From NCBI GenBank assembly GCA_031282535.1, contig JAITDM010000004.1, positions 1 to 6,050 of the forward strand: a stretch of DNA of 6,050 nt, given 5' to 3'. How positions within the stretch are numbered: position 1 is the stretch's first letter; the number at the start of each line of letters is the position of its first letter. The notes beneath the pieces were generated by a model. It ran no database searches. It had not been told where the DNA came from and saw nothing but the letters and a program-made list of their open reading frames with translations. This document shows, piece after piece, positions 1 through 3,379 of this stretch. The stretch comes from Oscillospiraceae bacterium. GTDB lineage: Bacteria; Bacillota; Clostridia; Oscillospirales; UBA929. The position numbers and the translations under genes are program-made.

Positions 1-1
1 C

Positions 2-532
2 CGCGGGGTGAGGGCGGCGGAGACGCTGGTAAAGGGCTACATCGAACTGTCGCGCAACACGCCGCTCGTGATACAGCTCTTTTTTCTCTATTACGGGTTG
101 CCGAAACTCGGCGTGATGCTGTCGAACGAGACCTGCGCCGTGATAGGGCTGTCGTTTCTGGGCGGCAGTTACATGGCCGAGAGCCTCCGCGGCGGTCTCG
201 AGGCGGTGAGCAAAGTGCAGGTCGAGCTTGGGATGTCGATCGGGCTCGACACATTTCAATTGATTCGTTTCGTCGTATTTCCGCAGGCCATGGCGGTCGC
301 CGTTCCGGCGTTGGGCGCGAATTGCATCTTTCTCATAAAGGAGACCTCGGTGGTGAGCATCATAGCCCTGCGCGATCTCATGTCGGTGACGAAAGAACTC
401 ATCGGGATGTATTACAACACGACCGAGTCGCTGCTGCTGCTCGTCGTGGGCTATCTTTTGATCTTGCTGCCCGTCTCGTTTGCCCTCACTTTTTTGGAGA
501 GGAAGGTGCGCTATGCGGAGTTCGGGGTTTGA
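2..532 (+). CDS. Polar amino-acid ABC transporter permease, HisM/GlnP type (5' partial)
   Basis: Inner-membrane channel subunit of an amino-acid importer. The reading frame is open at the left edge and 176 residues are visible. The first residues (YIELSRNTPLVIQLFF) match a conserved segment that normally lies inside the protein, after the first membrane helix, so roughly the first 40-60 residues are missing and the GTG at 8 is not the start. Counting from that GTG, hydrophobic helices lie near residues 19-38, 43-60, 100-120 and 138-162. The cytoplasmic EAA-type loop that docks on the ATPase is ELGMSIG at 73-79 with the trailing Pro-Gln at 92-93. It is followed by the family's typical IKETS segment. 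The gene overlaps the next permease by 20 bases, pointing to coupled translation. The family is certain; the substrate cannot be read from this subunit. Confidence 0.93.
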   Translation, partial: RGVRAAETLVKGYIELSRNTPLVIQLFFLYYGLPKLGVMLSNETCAVIGLSFLGGSYMAESLRGGLEAVSKVQVELGMSIGLDTFQLIRFVVFPQAMAVAVPALGANCIFLIKETSVVSIIALRDLMSVTKELIGMYYNTTESLLLLVVGYLLILLPVSFALTFLERKVRYAEFGV

Positions 533-1190
533 AGTCCTCCTGTCGCTGAACAACCTTCGCAGGCTGATGCTGGGGCTTTGCGGCACTCTCGAAATCGCGG
601 TCGTGTCGGTGGCCGTCAGCGTGGTACTGGGCGTTTTCTGCGGTTTCGCCATGATGTCGAAGAACAGGGCCGTGTACGGCCTGTTCCGCGTGTACCTCGA
701 GGCCTTCCGCATCGTGCCGATACTGGTCTGGCTGTTTCTCTTCTTCTTCGGCAGCGCGATAGCTTTCGGCGCAAATTTGGAGGGATGGTTCGTCTCGGTG
801 CTGGTCTTTTCGCTCTGGGGCACGGCCGAGATGGGCGACCTCGTGCGGGGTACGGTGCTCTCCATTCCCGCGCACCAGTGGCAGTCCGCCGAGGCGCTGG
901 GGCTCACGCCGTGGCAGGTGCGCAGGTTCGTCATCATTCCGCAGGCGCTCCGACGAATCGCGCCGTCCGCGATAAATCTGGTCACCCGCATGATCAAGAC
1001 AACATCGCTGGTCGTCTTCGTCGGCGTGACTGACATACTGCGCGTGGGGAAACAGATAATCGAGTTCAACATGATGAAAAACCCGATGGCTTCGTTTTGG
1101 ATTTACGCGTTTATTTTCATCGTGTATTTCATTTTGTGTTATCCCATTTCAAAATTTTCCAAAAGGCTGGAGGCCAAATGGGAGCGCTGA
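513..1190 (+). CDS. Polar amino-acid ABC transporter permease, HisM/GlnP type (second subunit)
   Basis: Second membrane subunit, which probably pairs with the upstream permease as a heterodimer. The chosen ATG at 513 gives 225 residues, normal for the family, and has purine-rich GGAGAGGAAGG about 6 bases upstream. A TTG at 480 in the same frame would add 11 residues that do not look like a permease start. Hydrophobic helices are visible near residues 23-46, 67-86, 92-104, 150-172 and 196-216. The ATPase-docking loop is intact: EALG at 127-130 and IIPQA at 141-145. The IKTTS segment, equivalent to IKETS in the first permease, follows. The arrangement of two permeases, one ATPase and one receptor is standard for polar amino-acid uptake systems. 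The two permeases are clearly related but diverged, so this is not a recent duplication. Confidence 0.94.
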   Translation: MRSSGFEVLLSLNNLRRLMLGLCGTLEIAVVSVAVSVVLGVFCGFAMMSKNRAVYGLFRVYLEAFRIVPILVWLFLFFFGSAIAFGANLEGWFVSVLVFSLWGTAEMGDLVRGTVLSIPAHQWQSAEALGLTPWQVRRFVIIPQALRRIAPSAINLVTRMIKTTSLVVFVGVTDILRVGKQIIEFNMMKNPMASFWIYAFIFIVYFILCYPISKFSKRLEAKWER

Positions 1191-1214
1191 GAGGCGCCCA
1201 AACGGAGTGGTGGC

Positions 1215-1973
1215 ATGGAGATGCAGGCTGGCAACTGTACGGAGACAATTTTGACGATCTCGGCGCTCAAAAAGGTGTACGACGGCAAGGCTGTTTTAAA
1301 CGGCGTGGACCTGACGATTCACAGCGGGGAAGTGGCGGTGGTCATCGGCCCGTCCGGGTGCGGCAAGACCACGCTGCTCAAGTGCATCAACGGCCTCGAA
1401 TCCCACCAGGGCGGGCGCATCCTCTTCGAGGGCGCCGTGTTGGGGGAGGGCGAGCTGAAGTGGGCGCTGGCGAGGCAGAAAATCGGCATGGTCTTTCAAA
1501 GCTACGACCTGTTTCCGCACATGACGGTGCTGGAAAACATCATGCTGGGCCCGCTGCGGGTGCAAAAGAGGCCCAAAGACGAGGTGTACGCCCAGGCGTC
1601 GGAACTGCTGGACCGGGTGGGGCTGGGGGACCGGCAGAAGGATTACCCGCGGCAGCTCTCCGGCGGACAAAAGCAGCGGATTGCCATTGTGCGGGCGCTG
1701 TGCATGAACCCCGCGCTGATGCTCTTTGACGAAGTGACGGCCTCGCTGGACCCGGAGATGGTGAGGGAAGTGCTGGACGTCATGCTGGGACTCGCCCGGC
1801 AGGGGATGACGATGCTGATCGTCACGCACGAGATGGAGTTTGCGAAGGCGGTCGCGGACCGGATCATTTTCATGGACGAAGGCGTGATCACCGAGGAGAG
1901 CGAGGCGGGGGCCTTCTTCCAAAACCCCCGCACGGAGCGTGCGCGGCGCTTCCTCAACACATTTTATTTTTAG
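1215..1973 (+). CDS. Polar amino-acid ABC transporter ATP-binding protein (GlnQ/HisP type)
   Basis: Cytoplasmic ATPase of 252 residues that drives the two permeases. All ABC motifs are present in order: Walker A GPSGCGKTT at 45-53 (Lys51), Q-loop Gln95 in VFQSYDLFPH, signature LSGGQ at 148-152, Walker B LMLFDE at 168-173 with catalytic Glu173, D-loop SLD at 177-179, and switch His205 in VTHEM. The segment VFQSYDLFPHMTVLEN is characteristic of the polar amino-acid uptake subfamily. The Walker B continuation reads DEVTASLD rather than the commoner DEPTSALD; such variants occur in active members. The ATG at 1215 has GGAG 7 bases upstream; the ATG at 1221 is the only close alternative. The gene starts 24 bases after the second permease. 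Confidence 0.96.
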   Translation: MEMQAGNCTETILTISALKKVYDGKAVLNGVDLTIHSGEVAVVIGPSGCGKTTLLKCINGLESHQGGRILFEGAVLGEGELKWALARQKIGMVFQSYDLFPHMTVLENIMLGPLRVQKRPKDEVYAQASELLDRVGLGDRQKDYPRQLSGGQKQRIAIVRALCMNPALMLFDEVTASLDPEMVREVLDVMLGLARQGMTMLIVTHEMEFAKAVADRIIFMDEGVITEESEAGAFFQNPRTERARRFLNTFYF

Positions 1974-1979
1974 GGATCA

Positions 1980-2005
1980 TTTGACAGCCCCTGCGCGGCG
2001 TCAAA
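1980..2005 (+). promoter_or_regulatory. Hairpin between ATPase and receptor genes (first of two)
   Basis: TTTGAC at 1980-1985 pairs with GTCAAA at 2000-2005. The stem continues, past a bulged A at 1986, as GCC 1987-1989 with GGC 1997-1999, leaving a 7-base loop. It begins 7 bases after the ATPase stop codon. No T-run follows, so it is not a standard intrinsic terminator. It may stabilise the upstream mRNA 3' end or take part in partial termination. Confidence 0.5.
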
Positions 2006-2020
2006 CGACTACGTGGTATC

Positions 2021-2040
2021 CTTGCCGCGAATGCGGCAGG
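2021..2040 (+). promoter_or_regulatory. GC-rich hairpin upstream of the solute-receptor gene (second of two)
   Basis: CTTGCCGC at 2021-2028 pairs with GCGGCAGG at 2033-2040 (8 pairs, one of them G-U) around the four-base loop GAAT. A palindromic TTGTATACAA follows at 2041-2050, then an A-run, so a U-tail is lacking. The left arm also contains TTGCCG (2022-2027), which sits 16 bases before TATACA (2044-2049) and could be a weak promoter giving the receptor its own transcript. The hairpin is clear; the role is inferred. Confidence 0.5.
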
Positions 2041-2077
2041 TTGTATACAAAAAACATCATACGAGGAGGAGAAACTC

Positions 2078-3040
2078 ATGCGAAACACAGGAAGAACAAG
2101 ACTGCTGGCAATGGTGTCGGCGCTGGTGCTGCTGGCGGTGCTGCTGGCCGGCTGCGCGTCCGGCGGAACGGCCACCACGCCCACCCCTACGCCCACAGCC
2201 ACACCCACAGCCACGCCCCCCGCCGACACAACCCCCGCCGCGGACGATACAAGCGACGCGGGGGCCGCCGTGGAGAACCAGCCCGCGGGCGCGATCGCGG
2301 ACATCCAGGCCAGGGGAAAGATCAGGATCGCCGTGTTTGCGGACAAGGCGCCGTTTGGCTACCTGGACGAGAGCGGCCAGAACGCCGGATTTGACATCGT
2401 CATCGCGAAGCGCGTGGTGAAGGATCTGCTCGGCGACGAGAACGCCGTGGAATGGGTGCATGTGGAGCCCGCCAACCGCGTGGACTATCTGGAGTCGGAC
2501 AAGGTGGACCTCGTGTTCGCGAACTTCACGGTGACGAAAGAGAGAGCGGAGAAGGTCGATTTTGCCCTGCCGTACATGAAGGTGGCCTTGGGCGTCGTAT
2601 CGCCGGACAGCAGCCCCATCAACGACGTCGCGGAGCTCGCGGGCAAGCAGCTGATCGTCATCAAAGGCACCACCGCCGAGACCTATTTTACCAATGAGCA
2701 CCCCGAGATCGAGCTCCTCAAATTCGACGAGATCTCCGAGGCATTCCAGGCGCTGACAGACGGCAGAGGCGCCGGTCTGGCGCAGGACAACACCTTCCTC
2801 TTCGCCTGGGCCAACCAAAACCCCGGCTACACGGTGGGCGTGGGTTCGCTCGGAAACCAGGACACGATCGCGCCGGCCGTGCGCAAGGGGAACACGGAAT
2901 TGCTGGAGTGGCTGAATGCGGAGCTGAAAACTCTGGGCGACGAGCGGTTCATCCACAAGGCGTATGACGAGGCCTTGGCGCCGGTGTACGGCGATGTGGT
3001 CAACCCCGAGGATCTCGTGGTGGAAGGCGGCGTTTTATAA
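2078..3040 (+). CDS. Amino-acid solute-binding lipoprotein, CjaA-like (probable cysteine receptor)
   Basis: Extracellular receptor of the importer, 320 residues, with the AGGAGGAG ribosome site 6 bases before the ATG. The signal peptide ends in the lipobox LAGC, with Cys26 as the lipid anchor. A Thr/Pro/Ala-rich tether (about residues 31-55, partly encoded by a tandem 12-base repeat) lifts the domain off the membrane. The periplasmic-binding type 3 fold runs from about residue 80 to the end. KIRIAVFADKAPFGY lies at 81-95. The TVTKERA motif at 151-157 contains Arg156, which in this family binds the substrate carboxylate. Asp237 (AQDNT) sits where the amino-group ligand is expected. Features such as MKVALGV, LGNQD, IAPAVRKGN, HKAYDE and the final VVEGG recall Campylobacter CjaA, a cysteine-binding protein, as I remember it. 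The fold is certain. Cysteine as substrate is an inference; glutamine, aspartate or another polar amino acid remains possible. Confidence 0.95.
   Translation: MRNTGRTRLLAMVSALVLLAVLLAGCASGGTATTPTPTPTATPTATPPADTTPAADDTSDAGAAVENQPAGAIADIQARGKIRIAVFADKAPFGYLDESGQNAGFDIVIAKRVVKDLLGDENAVEWVHVEPANRVDYLESDKVDLVFANFTVTKERAEKVDFALPYMKVALGVVSPDSSPINDVAELAGKQLIVIKGTTAETYFTNEHPEIELLKFDEISEAFQALTDGRGAGLAQDNTFLFAWANQNPGYTVGVGSLGNQDTIAPAVRKGNTELLEWLNAELKTLGDERFIHKAYDEALAPVYGDVVNPEDLVVEGGVL
2192..2215 (+). repeat. Tandem 12-base repeat in the receptor's tether
   Basis: CCCACAGCCACA at 2192-2203 is followed directly by CCCACAGCCACG at 2204-2215 (11 of 12 identical). It lies in a longer Thr-Pro coding stretch (about 2168-2235). 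The number of units could vary between strains by slippage, changing tether length without changing the binding domain. Confidence 0.7.
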
Positions 3041-3059
3041 CATCCGTCGTCCCATGCGG

Positions 3060-3081
3060 GGGACGCCGCCCTCGGCGTCCC
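3060..3081 (+). promoter_or_regulatory. Strong GC hairpin just after the receptor gene
   Basis: GGGACGCCG at 3060-3068 pairs perfectly with CGGCGTCCC at 3073-3081 around the loop CCCT. It begins 19 bases after the receptor stop. No T-run follows, so as an intrinsic terminator it would be atypical. It could instead protect the operon mRNA 3' end. The right arm core CGGCGTCC recurs at 3090-3097 and 3119-3126, so the left arm has three possible partners. The 339-base gap 3041-3379 otherwise holds the elements listed next and no convincing protein-coding gene. Confidence 0.55.
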
Positions 3082-3127
3082 GCGGTCCCCGGCGTCCGTG
3101 CCGTCGTCCCGCGTTCCCCGGCGTCCG
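3076..3127 (+). repeat. 29-base-period GC-rich tandem repeat
   Basis: The 23-base block at 3076-3098 recurs at 3105-3127 with a single difference (G versus T at its tenth base), giving a 29-base period. The blocks begin CGTCCCGCG and end CCCCGGCGTCCG. The first copy overlaps the right arm of the preceding hairpin. Two units are too few, and too imperfectly spaced, to be a CRISPR array. A small intergenic duplication is the likeliest explanation. Confidence 0.7.
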
Positions 3128-3144
3128 GAGAGGAGGTGAGACGC

Positions 3145-3183
3145 GTGAAGCGTATGAAAGAACGATGTCGATGTCGCAAATAA
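3145..3183 (+). CDS. Possible 12-residue basic peptide behind a near-perfect ribosome site
   Basis: AGGAGGTGA at 3131-3139 is an almost ideal ribosome binding site with no annotated gene behind it. Five bases later GTG at 3145 opens a frame of 12 codons encoding MKRMKERCRCRK and ending in TAA. Seven of 12 residues are Lys or Arg and two are Cys. It could be a leader peptide, a decayed gene start, or nothing. It is too short for family recognition, is not hydrophobic like known type I toxins, and ends exactly where the candidate minus-strand small RNA terminates. The ribosome site is what makes it worth listing. Confidence 0.25.
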   Translation: MKRMKERCRCRK

Positions 3184-3240
3184 AAGCAGAAAGAGTACAA
3201 AAAATGTCCCTGGCAAGTGGTCATTTTGCACTCTTCCTGC
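3178..3240 (-). terminator. Intrinsic terminator of the minus-strand small RNA
   Basis: Read on the minus strand, GCAGGAAGAGTGCAAAATG (3240-3222) pairs with CATTTTTTGTACTCTTTCTGC (3206-3186). The stem has 19 pairs, two of them G-U, with a two-base bulge in the T-run and a 15-base loop. TTTTATTT (3185-3178) follows immediately. On the plus strand the two wobble positions become A-C mismatches and no T-run follows the hairpin. The structure is therefore best explained as a minus-strand terminator. Confidence 0.65.
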
Positions 3241-3273
3241 TTGAAAGCGGCTCCCGCCTTGTACAGCGGAACC
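3178..3273 (-). ncRNA. Candidate small RNA, about 96 nt, unrecognised family
   Basis: A full transcription unit can be traced on the minus strand: an extended -10 promoter, a predicted start at about 3273, and an intrinsic terminator ending near 3178. The RNA would begin with a 5' hairpin. GGTTCCGC (3273-3266) pairs with GCGGGAGCC (3257-3249), with one bulged G, one G-U pair and an 8-base loop. A short unpaired link follows, then the long terminator hairpin. Both hairpins contain positions that pair only as G-U on this strand. It does not look like tRNA, 6S, SRP, tmRNA or RNase P RNA. It overlaps no recognised coding region apart from the last two codons of the doubtful 12-codon frame. It would be antisense to any transcript reading through from the importer operon toward the peptidase gene. 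Its existence is an inference from structure, and its function is unknown. Confidence 0.5.
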
Positions 3274-3335
3274 AATTTTATCATACCATGCGGTCTTGCC
3301 AAAGTCAAGGCTTGTCAAAATGTGGTTGGTTCCGC
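3266..3335. repeat. 10-base perfect inverted repeat flanking the minus-strand promoter
   Basis: GCGGAACCAA at 3266-3275 is the exact reverse complement of TTGGTTCCGC at 3326-3335, with 50 bases between. The left arm covers the predicted small-RNA start and the promoter lies entirely between the arms. In a plus-strand transcript the arms could form a long-range stem. Alternatively they could be operator half-sites. Confidence 0.6.
3280..3308 (-). promoter_or_regulatory. Sigma-A type promoter on the minus strand, extended -10
   Basis: On the minus strand the -35 box TTGACT (3308-3303) is followed by a 17-base spacer and the -10 box TATGAT (3285-3280). The spacer ends in TGG, giving the TGn extended -10 element. 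Each box matches consensus at five of six positions. The predicted start, 7 bases downstream, is the G at about 3273, the first base of a hairpin. This is the best promoter seen in the window, and it points away from the peptidase gene. Confidence 0.65.
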
Positions 3336-3379
3336 CGGATTGTCAGCAGAGATATGAAAGTGTTAAGGAGGAAACCACA

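Noticed and set aside
1981..2009. TTGACA at 1981 as a -35 box for the receptor gene
   Set aside because: No -10-like hexamer lies 16-18 bases downstream, and the TTGACA is accounted for as the left arm of a hairpin.
2057..2956. A 299-codon minus-strand frame opposite the receptor gene
   Set aside because: It mirrors the receptor coding sequence, has Gly/Cys runs from the Thr-Pro repeat, and has no family features.
3076..3127. CRISPR-like repeat
   Set aside because: There are only two copies, a 6-base gap and no cas genes, so it is a simple tandem duplication.
3000..3224. A minus-strand frame starting ATG at 3224 (MTTCQGHFLYSF) behind AGGAAGAG, downstream of the minus-strand promoter
   Set aside because: The ATG lies in the terminator stem, the sequence turns into Arg/Pro/Thr-rich translation of the GC repeat, and the frame ends inside the receptor gene. 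An untranslated small RNA fits better.
3186..3240. Possible remnant of an IS21-type insertion sequence end (ATGTCCC and TGGTCATTTT motifs in the hairpin)
   Set aside because: Motifs of this flavour occur near some IS21-family ends as I remember them, but there is no transposase fragment, no target duplication and no second end. A search against an IS database with full-length end matches would revive it.
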